Positions 1 through 5,967 of a stretch of 7,019 nucleotides of DNA are shown here, piece by piece. The position numbers and the translations under genes were made by a program. The first letter of the stretch is position 1. Each line of letters starts with the position of its first letter. The notes beneath the pieces are model-generated. The model searched no databases and was not told the DNA's origin. It saw only the letters and a list, made by a program, of their open reading frames with translations. The stretch is from Rhodospirillaceae bacterium (GTDB lineage: Bacteria; Pseudomonadota; Alphaproteobacteria; UBA9219): NCBI GenBank assembly GCA_003504035.1, contig DOBW01000150.1:1-7019 (forward strand), in the 5' to 3' direction.

Positions 1-30
1 TTATTCCATGAAAAATGAAGGAAATTAAAA

Positions 31-516
31 ATGCGCGGTTATTTTGGTGTTGGCGCCGAGGAAATGAGCAAAGATTTTAATCTGGGCAATTTGGTCAGAA
101 CCTCCCACGCTTTTGGAGCGAGCTTTTTCTTTACCATTAATTCCACCCTTGATTATCAGAAGATCAGAGCTTCAGATACCTCGCATGCCGATATCCATAT
201 GCCTTTCTATCCTTATAAAAATTTGAAAGAATTTACTTTGCCCAAAGATTGCTCGCTTGTTGGAGTTGAACTTTTGGACGAGGCCGTTGATTTACCAAGT
301 TTCCGGCATCCTTTGCGTGCAGCTTATGTTTTGGGCCCTGAAAGAGGAAACCTTTCGCCTGAGCTTGTGAAACGATGCGACCATATTATAAAAATACCCA
401 CAAAGTTTTGCGTTAATGTTGGCGTGGCGGGAGCCATGGTGATTTATGACCGCATGATTTCACTTGGCAAGTTCGCTGAGCGTCCCGTTTGTCCCCACAG
501 TCGGATACGTGGGTAA
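31..516 (+). CDS. SpoU/TrmH-family RNA 2'-O-methyltransferase
   Basis: This 161-residue protein is a SPOUT-class methyltransferase, expected to transfer a methyl group from S-adenosylmethionine to a ribose 2'-OH of tRNA or rRNA in the cytoplasm. All three SpoU motifs are visible. Motif 1 is NLGNLVRTSHAFGA (residues 17-30, with Asn17 and Arg23). Motif 2 is LGPERGNLS (101-109, with Glu104). Motif 3 is IPTKFCVNVGVAGAM (122-136, with Asn129). The trefoil-knot core is therefore complete. The N-terminus MRGYFGVG matches alphaproteobacterial members that lack a separate RNA-binding domain. The start is supported by AAGGA at 18-22, eight bases before the ATG. The C-terminus is short after the last motif, and its final codons form a terminator hairpin. 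The family is clear but the RNA substrate cannot be read from sequence, so I give no trmH/trmL symbol. Confidence 0.93.
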   Translation: MRGYFGVGAEEMSKDFNLGNLVRTSHAFGASFFFTINSTLDYQKIRASDTSHADIHMPFYPYKNLKEFTLPKDCSLVGVELLDEAVDLPSFRHPLRAAYVLGPERGNLSPELVKRCDHIIKIPTKFCVNVGVAGAMVIYDRMISLGKFAERPVCPHSRIRG

Positions 517-523
517 TTTTTTT
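494..523 (+). terminator. Intrinsic terminator overlapping the end of the methyltransferase gene
   Basis: CCCAC (494-498) pairs with GTGGG (509-513). Inside, after a bulged A at 499, GT (500-501) pairs with AC (507-508) around the loop CGGAT. The hairpin is followed by TAA and then seven T residues (517-523). Hairpin plus T-tract is a classical Rho-independent signal. The stem lies in the last coding codons and the TAA stop sits between stem and T-run, so the 161-residue end looks genuine rather than a sequencing truncation. Confidence 0.75.
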
Positions 524-600
524 CTCCTATCGTCATCCTTTTCTATTGATGGCAGGTGATTTATTTTAAGCGACAGACCCTACATTTAATTCCGTTCAGT

Positions 601-686
601 ACCAAATGGGATTCGCAGGCATGACGGTAATAGGAAGAAATTAAACATAAAAACCGTCATCCCTGCGAAGGCAGGGAGCCCATTTG
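601..686. repeat. Nested inverted repeat, dispersed palindromic (REP/MITE-like) element
   Basis: The left arm CAAATGGG plus ATTCGCAGGCATGACGGT (603-628) matches the reverse complement of the right arm (653-686), with two mismatches and one gap. The right arm carries eight extra bases that complete an inner hairpin: CCCTGC (661-666), loop GAAG, GCAGGG (671-676). The left arm lacks half of that inner hairpin. The arms are separated by a 24-base A-rich spacer (629-652). Further out, GCGACAGACC (570-579) and the complement of GGTTTGTCAC (699-708) agree at 8 of 10 positions, so the original element may be longer. The CGTCATCCCTGCGAAGGCAGGG core resembles dispersed repeats I know from some proteobacterial genomes. 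No transposase is present. Confidence 0.75.
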
Positions 687-773
687 TTTCTAGTTTCGGT
701 TTGTCACTACAACTTCAAAGAGAAAACCCATCGTTATTTCAAGAAAAACAGCATTTTTTAGGGAGGACTATAT

Positions 774-833
774 ATGTGCTTTATGGATGGAGGAGGGCTA
801 GATTGCCACGCTCCCTTTGGTCGCGCGCAATGA
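774..833 (+). CDS. Possible 19-residue peptide ORF with strong ribosome binding site
   Basis: ATG at 774 opens 19 codons (MCFMDGGGLDCHAPFGRAQ) ending at TGA 831-833. GGAGG at 762-766 lies seven bases upstream, a better Shine-Dalgarno match than the one in front of mreC. The second half of the ORF runs through the repeat fragment at 801-834, and its stop is the TGA of the repeat's CGCAATGAC end. It could be a translated leader peptide for mreCD-mrdA or a chance ORF. It is too short for codon-use evidence, and I recognise no homologue. Confidence 0.25.
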   Translation: MCFMDGGGLDCHAPFGRAQ

Positions 834-834
834 C
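801..834. repeat. Fragment resembling the GATTGCC...CGCAATGAC dispersed repeat
   Basis: The segment begins GATTGCCACG and ends GCGCAATGAC. Its outer bases ATTGC (802-806) and GCAAT (827-831) are complementary, while the interior pairs poorly. The pattern resembles a palindromic repeat seen in many copies in alphaproteobacterial and other proteobacterial genomes, often beside the GTCATCCC...GGGA type found at 601-686. Only this copy is in the window, so repeat status rests on recalled similarity. Confidence 0.45.
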
Positions 835-858
835 TCTGGTGTTGTTTTCAGTAAAAAA

Positions 859-879
859 TTAAGAATCCTTAATTCTTAA
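859..879. promoter_or_regulatory. AT-rich inverted repeat upstream of mreC
   Basis: TTAAGAAT (859-866) and ATTCTTAA (872-879) form a perfect 8-base inverted repeat around the five bases CCTTA. It lies about 75 bases before the mreC start. No T-run follows, so it does not look like a terminator. A protein-binding operator or an mRNA leader hairpin is possible. Three TTAA tetramers lie in it (859, 869, 876), but none are spaced as in the CtrA consensus TTAA-N7-TTAA. Confidence 0.45.
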
Positions 880-953
880 CTTGGCGGAATCAGCAATATC
901 CTTTATGTTGCTGGACGAGCTATAAATCTCTTTTTTCGTGAGTCTTTTTAAGC

Positions 954-1847
954 ATGTCGTCTCGCACGCACCGTACAGGATGGGTTTACACGACCGCCGT
1001 GTCGTGGCGTGTTGTTGTGCAGCGTTTTTCCTTTGCTTTTCTACTCAGTCTTTCTTTGGGTCTTCTTATTGTCGGGCAAAGCAAACCCGTTCTCATAGAA
1101 ACATTTCGAGTCCGCGCTATTGATGGCATTGCGCCTGTGCTTGATGTTCTTTCGCGACCTATGGCGATGGTCGATTCTTTTTCCGGACGCATCCATGCTT
1201 ATCGCGGCCTTTTGAAAGAGAATGCACGGCTTCGCACAGAAAATGCCAATCTTATGAAATGGCAAAATGCCGTTTTAACGTTGGATAATGAAAACAAAGA
1301 ATTAAGATCTCTTCTTCGCTACAAAGTTGAACCTTCTCTGGCCTATATTTCGGCGCGTGTTATAGCTGATACTGGAGGTGTTTTTGTTCATTCGCTTGTT
1401 GTCACGGCAGGCCTTTTGGATGGTGTGCGCGAAGGTATGGCTGCCATGACAGGGGATGGACTGGTAGGCCGTATTGTCGAGGCAGGAGAATGGACTTCAC
1501 GTGTTTTACTAATTACCGATTTAAACTCACGCATTCCTGTGATGGTTATGGGAAGCGGAGAGCACGCTATTTTAGCAGGAAATAATTCACCGCGCCCCAA
1601 GATGCTTTATCTTTCACAAGAAGCGCGTGTTAAAGTTGGCGAGCGCGTCATGACCTCTGGTCATGGGGGTGTTTTTCCGCCACATATTCCCGTTGGCATT
1701 GTCTCTTCGGTTGAACAGGGGGCCATTGAAGTGACTCCCATCACGGCTTTGGGCCGGATTAATCAAATACGGTTGATTGATTTTGATCTGGCGGGCGGGG
1801 CCGTTAATTTAATGGCATCTGAAGTTAAGGCCTCTGAGAACCGATGA
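954..1847 (+). CDS. mreC: Rod shape-determining protein MreC
   Basis: MreC (297 residues) is a bitopic inner-membrane protein whose periplasmic domain links MreB/MreD to the elongation penicillin-binding proteins and promotes lateral wall synthesis. A short cytoplasmic N-terminus is followed by one membrane segment (about residues 25-41). Next come a charged heptad-like stretch rich in Leu, Glu, Asn and Arg that should form the dimerising coiled coil (about 83-117), then the beta-rich periplasmic domain. Conserved stretches include DTGG (139-142), DLNSRIP (189-195) and SGHGGVFPP (235-243), as in alphaproteobacterial MreC. ATG 954 is the first start after an in-frame TGA at 939-941. Its Shine-Dalgarno is poor, with nothing better than the GTGAG at 938-942. 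The stop overlaps mreD by ATGA. mreB is not immediately upstream, unlike in many relatives. Confidence 0.96.
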   Translation: MSSRTHRTGWVYTTAVSWRVVVQRFSFAFLLSLSLGLLIVGQSKPVLIETFRVRAIDGIAPVLDVLSRPMAMVDSFSGRIHAYRGLLKENARLRTENANLMKWQNAVLTLDNENKELRSLLRYKVEPSLAYISARVIADTGGVFVHSLVVTAGLLDGVREGMAAMTGDGLVGRIVEAGEWTSRVLLITDLNSRIPVMVMGSGEHAILAGNNSPRPKMLYLSQEARVKVGERVMTSGHGGVFPPHIPVGIVSSVEQGAIEVTPITALGRINQIRLIDFDLAGGAVNLMASEVKASENR

Positions 1848-2359
1848 TCGGTTCTTTTCTACAAAAAATAGGGTCTTCAGCACGGCCTTTCCTTCCTGTG
1901 GCAAGTGGCTTTGTTTTTGTCCTTTTTAGCGCTGTACCTTTGCCTTTTCCCTATATTGGTTCGATTGCGCCAACTCTAGGTTTGGCCGCGATTTATTATT
2001 GGGCCATTTATCGACCTGATTTACTACGTCCAACGGCTGTTTTTGTTCTGGGTATTCTTAGCGATGTAATCCATTACTTGCCGATTGGACTTACGGCTCT
2101 TGTTTTTATTGCTGTTTATCAAATTGCACTTAGCCAACGCCGCTTTTTTGTTAAGCAGATTTTCTTTATGCTTTGGTTAGGATTTGGAGCTGTTTCCCTC
2201 CTATCTTCCCTTGTGAATTGGACTGTGATGTCCTTTTATGATGGGGCTATGCTTCCTTTTATTCCTGTGTTGATGCAATTTCTTATGACTCTTATGATTT
2301 TCCCTTTGCCTGCTTGGCTGCTTATCAAAGTGCAGCGCCGTTTTCTTTCTCAGGAATAA
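1844..2359 (+). CDS. mreD: Rod shape-determining protein MreD
   Basis: MreD (171 residues) is a polytopic inner-membrane protein of the elongasome that works with MreC to maintain rod shape. The sequence is almost entirely hydrophobic, with about five to six predicted membrane segments (first near 16-35, last near 138-162) and a basic cytoplasmic tail (KVQRRFL). Family hallmarks are PTLGLAAIYYWAIYRPDLL (43-61) and GILSDVIHYLPIGL (70-83). The length fits the family. Its ATG at 1844 overlaps the mreC stop in ATGA, typical of translational coupling, and only a weak GAGA (1836-1839) precedes it. The reading ends four bases before mrdA, so the three genes almost certainly share one transcript. Confidence 0.95.
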   Translation: MIGSFLQKIGSSARPFLPVASGFVFVLFSAVPLPFPYIGSIAPTLGLAAIYYWAIYRPDLLRPTAVFVLGILSDVIHYLPIGLTALVFIAVYQIALSQRRFFVKQIFFMLWLGFGAVSLLSSLVNWTVMSFYDGAMLPFIPVLMQFLMTLMIFPLPAWLLIKVQRRFLSQE

Positions 2360-2363
2360 GCGC

Positions 2364-4181
2364 ATGTCTCGCGATTCAAACAAAGCACGCCTTTTTACGC
2401 GCCGTACAATTCTTATCGGAGGCGTGAAGGTTGGTCTTTTATCGCTTTTGTCGGCACGGCTTTATTATCTTCAGATTCTTCAAAACGAACGTCTTCGGAC
2501 GCTGGCGGAGGATAACCGGATTAATCTTCGCCTGCTTGCTCCGTCCCGAGGTCAGATCTTTGATCGCACAGGTGCGCCCTTGGCGATTAATCAGCAGAAT
2601 TACCGTGTCGTTTTGCTGCCGGATCAGGTCAATAAACTGGACGATATTCTTAAAAAGATCGCCAATTATGTTGAGGTATCAGACGAGAGCATCAAGCGTA
2701 TCAAGAATGATTTTAAACGCAATGGTGGTGTGAATACGGTCATGGTGTGTGACAATCTGACATGGGAGCAAGTCTCTGCCATTTCGCTCCACATGCCCAA
2801 GCTTCCCGGAGTCGATATTGAGGTCGGTGAAATTCGTACCTATCCCTATGGGGGTGTTGCGGCACATGCTGTCGGTTATGTAGGCTTTTTTTCGCCGGAA
2901 GATAAAAAGCGCGGTAATAAAGGTTTATCTATTCCGGGATTTCGTATCGGAAAAAGCGCTATCGAGCGCCAATATGATAAGGCGTTGCGCGGAAAACCGG
3001 GTGATCTTCAGCTTGAGATGAATGCGCATGGCCGCATTGTCAGGGAGCTTACGCGCCATGAACCAAAGTCCGGCAAGGATATCCACTTAACCATTGATGT
3101 TGGTCTTCAACAATTCGTTAGCAATCGCCTCAAAAGCGAGCGCAGTGCGGCGGCGGTTATCATGGATATTCATACGGGCGCCGTTTATGCGCTTGTCTCT
3201 CACCCCACTTTTGATCCCAATGTTTTTACCTATGGTATAGATCAAAAATCTTGGGACGATCTCAGTCATAACAAACGCCTTCCTTTGCTCAACAAGGTTC
3301 TGGATGGTGTCTATGCCCCCGGCTCGACTTTCAAACTTGTTACGGCTATGGCGGGGCTTGATTCTGGTCTGTGCAATCCAAAAGAAAAAATTTATTGCAC
3401 AGGGCATCTTGATGTTGGCAATCATAGGTTTCATTGCTGGAAGCGCGGGGGGCATGGTCCCGTCAATTTAATTGAGGCTGTAGCTGGATCTTGTGATGTT
3501 TATTTTTATGAGATGGGAAAACGCATCGGCATTGATCGCCTTCATGCCATGGCCAAGCGGTTAGGTTTGGCACAAAAAACAGGCATTGATTTTCCGCATG
3601 AACGCACGGGGCTTGTTCCCTCTCGTGCATGGAAGATGGCGACGCGCGGGGCATCGTGGAATCTCGGCGAGACGCTTCTCTCTTCTATAGGTCAGGGCTA
3701 TGTTTTAACAACGCCACTTCAATTGGCTGTTGCTGCTGCGCGTATTTCCAATGGAGGTTTTGCTGTGAAGCCTCATATGTTTATTCCATCAGGCAAGCAG
3801 CCTGTTTTTAAATCTCTGGGTTTTGATCGCCAACATCTCAAGGTCTTGGTGGAGGCTTTAACGGCTTCGGTTAATAGTTCTAAGGGAACAGCTTACGGCG
3901 CACGTACAGAAAATGAAGATTTTGCCATGGCTGGAAAAACAGGGACGGCTCAGGTGCGGCGTATTTCAAGCTCCGAACGGGCAGGGGGCGTGCGCTCTAA
4001 TGACTCTTTACCATGGAAAGAGCGCGATCATGCTCTTTTTGTTGGTTTTGCGCCTATCAAAAAGCCGCGCTATGTGGCGTCTGTTATTGTCGAGCATGGT
4101 GGCAGTGGTGCGCGTGTTGCGGCACCGATTGTGCGCGATATTCTTGTGGCATGTCAGAAACGCAATCCGGCAGGAACCTAA
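2364..4181 (+). CDS. mrdA: Penicillin-binding protein 2 (elongation D,D-transpeptidase)
   Basis: PBP2 (605 residues) is the class B transpeptidase that cross-links peptidoglycan during elongation, partnered by the glycosyltransferase RodA and activated through MreC. A basic N-terminus leads into one membrane anchor (about residues 14-36). The pedestal/dimerisation domain follows, with PSRGQIFDR at 60-68. The transpeptidase domain (about 255-600) contains the catalytic tetrad Ser321-Thr-Phe-Lys324, then Ser376-Cys-Asp378 (the S-x-D form usual in PBP2 rather than S-x-N), then Lys525-Thr-Gly527. All active-site motifs are intact and the length is normal. The ribosome binding site AGGAA (2352-2356) lies in the last codons of mreD, seven bases before the ATG, which favours this start. 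rodA, which usually follows, is absent; the next gene is convergent. Confidence 0.96.
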   Translation: MSRDSNKARLFTRRTILIGGVKVGLLSLLSARLYYLQILQNERLRTLAEDNRINLRLLAPSRGQIFDRTGAPLAINQQNYRVVLLPDQVNKLDDILKKIANYVEVSDESIKRIKNDFKRNGGVNTVMVCDNLTWEQVSAISLHMPKLPGVDIEVGEIRTYPYGGVAAHAVGYVGFFSPEDKKRGNKGLSIPGFRIGKSAIERQYDKALRGKPGDLQLEMNAHGRIVRELTRHEPKSGKDIHLTIDVGLQQFVSNRLKSERSAAAVIMDIHTGAVYALVSHPTFDPNVFTYGIDQKSWDDLSHNKRLPLLNKVLDGVYAPGSTFKLVTAMAGLDSGLCNPKEKIYCTGHLDVGNHRFHCWKRGGHGPVNLIEAVAGSCDVYFYEMGKRIGIDRLHAMAKRLGLAQKTGIDFPHERTGLVPSRAWKMATRGASWNLGETLLSSIGQGYVLTTPLQLAVAAARISNGGFAVKPHMFIPSGKQPVFKSLGFDRQHLKVLVEALTASVNSSKGTAYGARTENEDFAMAGKTGTAQVRRISSSERAGGVRSNDSLPWKERDHALFVGFAPIKKPRYVASVIVEHGGSGARVAAPIVRDILVACQKRNPAGT

Positions 4182-4186
4182 CCCGA

Positions 4187-4210
4187 ATAGGCGCTAGAGC
4201 CTGTTTTGTT
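4187..4210 (+). terminator. Weak terminator candidate after mrdA
   Basis: ATAGGC (4187-4192) can pair with GCCTGT (4199-4204), including one G-U pair, around the loop GCTAGA. TTTTGTT follows at 4204-4210. It fills most of the 32-base gap between the convergent mrdA and DUF2336 genes. The stem is short and the T-tract interrupted, so termination may be partial. No T-rich tract follows the hairpin on the minus strand. Confidence 0.35.
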
Positions 4211-4213
4211 ATC

Positions 4214-5362
4214 CTAAACACAGACCTCTTCAGCAATAGCTATGTTGGACTCTTCAATCCGCTTAAGAATCATAGTTGGATCAACACGCCATGTCTGAAT
4301 GGTTGAACGCGCAATCTCAGAGGTCAGACGATCAAAGGTCGCCAAAACGCCCGAGAGTTCCTTGGGGTGAACAATATGTTCATCAGGACGTCCACCGCGT
4401 GACATCAGGAAGATCGAAATGAAATTTCCTTTATCAATACCAAGGGCGCGGCAAAGCGCTGCCATCATGCGTCCACCTTTTTCGGTCAAGATGGCTTCAA
4501 TCAAACGTAAATCAATCTGTGCCAAGCGGCTGAGCGCAATATGAAAGAGCTTATAGTGACCGGCACGAAGAAACTGAGAAAGATAGTCAATCTTTATGGC
4601 ATTCCTTTCGGCTAACCAGTCAGCCAGATGTTGCATGGCTTGGAGGCTGTCTTTTTGCAAAAGATTGGAAGAGAGCATGTCATCAATAACTTTTGTCAGC
4701 TCCAATTCGAGTCTTCCTGGGCCAAAGCCAAAGCGGTCGAGGGTTACGCGCCGCAGTTCGTGCGATACCCACCAGTAAAGTCTGGAGGCGGATTCATTGT
4801 TAAGCTCAGGGCGCTGCAAAATAGGTTTTTGGAGCAGGGAAGATAAACGCGCTGCTTCAACAAGAACATCAAGTGATTGTCCTGAAAGTTTGGCACCAAG
4901 ATTTTCGGCAACAATTTGCATGACGCGTAGATCGCCTGTCTCGACCAAAGCATCGGCAACGGCTTCGCTAACTTCGCGGCGTGAAGCGATAATCTGAGCG
5001 TGTTCAGTTCCCTTTTTCTCAACAACGAAGATAAGATCATCATCTTGCAGGGTTTCATTTTCTTTGAGAATTCTGCGCGCAACATCAACAGGCCCACAGG
5101 CAACACGAAGGGCAATTTTTTGTGGCAAATCTATGGTGGCGGCAAAACTCTCAATGAGAGCATGACGAACTGAAGGGCGCTCATTTTTCAAAAGATCGTC
5201 AATTAAATCGTTAACAAGATCTTCCTCGCGGCAGGTGAGGGAAATGGACTGAGACAGAAAAACGTCAGCAAGCTTCTCCGCCAACAAGGTGCGACCGTCC
5301 TCACTTTTATTGTGGGCTAAAACCAGAAGGTCAGATACTTGTTCTTGAACGGCGCTATTCAT
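4214..5362 (-). CDS. DUF2336 domain-containing protein
   Basis: This 382-residue protein matches the DUF2336 family, found mostly in Alphaproteobacteria and without an assigned biochemical activity that I know of. It reads as a soluble all-helical protein; the spacing of the helices suggests HEAT-like repeats. There is no signal peptide or membrane segment. Recognisable stretches are NKSEDGRTLLAEKLADVFL near the N-terminus (18-36), VSEAVADALVETGD (131-144) and RLYWWVSHELRR (194-205). The start is supported by AAGGA on the minus strand (plus-strand 5371-5375), eight bases upstream. A minus-strand promoter is possible, with -10 TATAAA (5401-5406) and a poor -35 TTAAAG (5423-5428) at 16 bases. 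The gene is convergent with mrdA and divergent from the 79-residue gene, so it is its own transcription unit. Family assignment is from recall of its conserved stretches. Confidence 0.85.
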   Translation of the reverse strand: MNSAVQEQVSDLLVLAHNKSEDGRTLLAEKLADVFLSQSISLTCREEDLVNDLIDDLLKNERPSVRHALIESFAATIDLPQKIALRVACGPVDVARRILKENETLQDDDLIFVVEKKGTEHAQIIASRREVSEAVADALVETGDLRVMQIVAENLGAKLSGQSLDVLVEAARLSSLLQKPILQRPELNNESASRLYWWVSHELRRVTLDRFGFGPGRLELELTKVIDDMLSSNLLQKDSLQAMQHLADWLAERNAIKIDYLSQFLRAGHYKLFHIALSRLAQIDLRLIEAILTEKGGRMMAALCRALGIDKGNFISIFLMSRGGRPDEHIVHPKELSGVLATFDRLTSEIARSTIQTWRVDPTMILKRIEESNIAIAEEVCV

Positions 5363-5472
5363 ATTGAAATTCCTTCTTTTTCATACATCAGATCGCATTC
5401 TTTATAAAAAATCTTACAGTTTCTTTAACTCTTAAATTATTAACACTTTATTCATTTCAAATAAGGATTTCT

Positions 5473-5482
5473 ATGTTAACAT
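5473..5482. promoter_or_regulatory. ATGTTAACAT palindrome upstream of the 79-residue gene
   Basis: A perfect 10-base palindrome lies 43 bases before the ATG at 5526. The nine bases TGTTAACAT recur at 5892-5900, 67 bases before hemC. It could be a regulator site shared by the two genes, but the motif is short and AT-rich, so chance is a real alternative. The rest of 5363-5525 is very AT-rich and should contain the start points for both divergent genes. Confidence 0.25.
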
Positions 5483-5525
5483 TATTTCACTATCGTATTG
5501 ATAAGCGATTCTTTTTGAGGGGAAA

Positions 5526-5765
5526 ATGCAGATAACCCCAGTGCCAGTTCCTGTTACGCAGACCGCTCCGCAATTGGATGTGGTGGCAAATGCTGTGCAC
5601 AATATTCAAGTTCAGTCTACGGCCCCCATTACGCAAAATGCTGTTGCTCCCACGCCCAAAAAGGAGCGAAGCGACAAATCCAAGGAGCGCAGAAAAGAGG
5701 GGCGAGAGCCTACTCATGACGATCAGGCGCGGCCTCGGGGTGGAAACGTTAATATTAGCGTTTAA
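5526..5765 (+). CDS. Small low-complexity hypothetical protein (79 residues)
   Basis: I do not recognise this protein. It opens with a Pro/Val/Thr/Gln-rich half (MQITPVPVPVTQTAPQL, then further Gln, Ala and Pro). It switches at about residue 44 to a strongly charged Lys/Arg/Glu/Asp-rich half (PKKERSDKSKERRKEGRE) and ends RGGNVNISV. It has no hydrophobic segment or signal peptide and is probably intrinsically disordered. GAGGGG (5517-5522), just before the ATG, is a good ribosome binding site and supports this frame over overlapping ORFs on both strands. It is divergent from the DUF2336 gene across 163 bases. A small basic binding or adaptor protein is conceivable, but nothing visible proves a role. 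The low-complexity sequence makes the coding call less secure than for its neighbours. Confidence 0.6.
   Translation: MQITPVPVPVTQTAPQLDVVANAVHNIQVQSTAPITQNAVAPTPKKERSDKSKERRKEGREPTHDDQARPRGGNVNISV
5744..5763. repeat. Near-perfect 20-base palindrome at the end of the 79-residue gene
   Basis: The sequence from AAACGTTA to TAGCGTTT reads the same on the opposite strand except at one symmetric pair (5749/5758), which in RNA would be a U-G pair. It encodes the last residues, NVNISV, and runs into the stop codon. No T-run follows directly. It may be an mRNA 3' hairpin, an operator, or a consequence of codon choice. Confidence 0.4.
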
Positions 5766-5792
5766 CATTGCTCTCCCTTTCTTCTTTTCCTC

Positions 5793-5810
5793 AAAAAACA
5801 GTTTTTTTTT
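5793..5810 (+). terminator. Possible A/T-only terminator after the 79-residue gene
   Basis: Six A residues (5793-5798), CAG, then nine T residues (5802-5810) can fold into an A/U hairpin with a triloop and leave a short U tail. With no G-C pairs the stem is weak. It is placed 28 bases after the stop codon, where a terminator would be expected, and could work in both directions. Confidence 0.3.
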
Positions 5811-5904
5811 CTGATTCGCCTCAGAACCTCTTGTAAGGCCATTATACACGAAAACGCTGAAACTAATTCATTGATTCTATGGTAAAAACATTGTTAACAT
5901 GAAC

Positions 5905-5934
5905 TTGTAAAAAAGGCTCGATTCTGCCTATAAT
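5905..5934 (+). promoter_or_regulatory. Likely sigma70-type promoter for hemC
   Basis: A perfect -10 hexamer TATAAT lies at 5929-5934, and TTGTAA at 5905-5910 (four of six to TTGACA) is a -35 element at 18 bases. Transcription would start near 5941, giving a leader of about 27 bases to the hemC ATG. The rest of 5766-5967 holds only the A/T hairpin and a TGTTAACAT motif at 5892-5900, just upstream of the -35. Confidence 0.55.
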
Positions 5935-5967
5935 TGGTAATAAACTAACTCTTTTTGGTAGGGCTGC

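Larger units (their letters stand above)
517..953. other. 437-base intergenic region with repeats, no conventional gene
   Basis: No long ORF with coding character is present on either strand. The region holds a nested inverted repeat (601-686, perhaps extending to 570-708), a second palindromic-repeat fragment (801-834), a 19-codon ORF with a good ribosome binding site (774-833), and an AT-rich hairpin (859-879). The mreC promoter must lie here or further upstream. TATAAA at 921-926 is a possible -10 box, but I see no convincing -35 at the right distance. No remnant of mreB, the usual gene upstream of mreC, could be recognised. Confidence 0.7.

Noticed and set aside
859..879. CtrA binding site from clustered TTAA tetramers
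   Set aside because: The TTAA copies start at 859, 869 and 876, giving spacers of 6 and 3 bases instead of the N7 of the CtrA consensus. The cluster at 5425-5443 also fails the spacing.
517..953. CRISPR array or tRNA gene in the long intergenic region
   Set aside because: The repeats are inverted and unequal rather than regularly spaced direct repeats, and no cloverleaf with a GTTCGA-type T-arm was found.
938..1123. 61-residue GTG-start ORF overlapping the start of mreC
   Set aside because: It lies in a different frame inside clear MreC coding sequence and has no recognisable protein features.
3087..3455. 122-residue minus-strand ORF inside mrdA
   Set aside because: It is antisense to the PBP2 transpeptidase domain, whose motifs are intact, and has no recognisable protein family.
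3489..3497. Mutated SxN motif in PBP2 (Ser376-Cys-Asp378)
   Set aside because: An S-x-D form here is normal for the PBP2 subfamily, so it is not evidence of inactivation or of unusual beta-lactam response.
5490..5849. 119-residue minus-strand ORF over the small gene
   Set aside because: It is rich in Arg and Ser with a runs-of-Lys/Phe start from the A/T tract and lacks a convincing ribosome binding site; it reads as the antisense shadow of the 79-residue gene.
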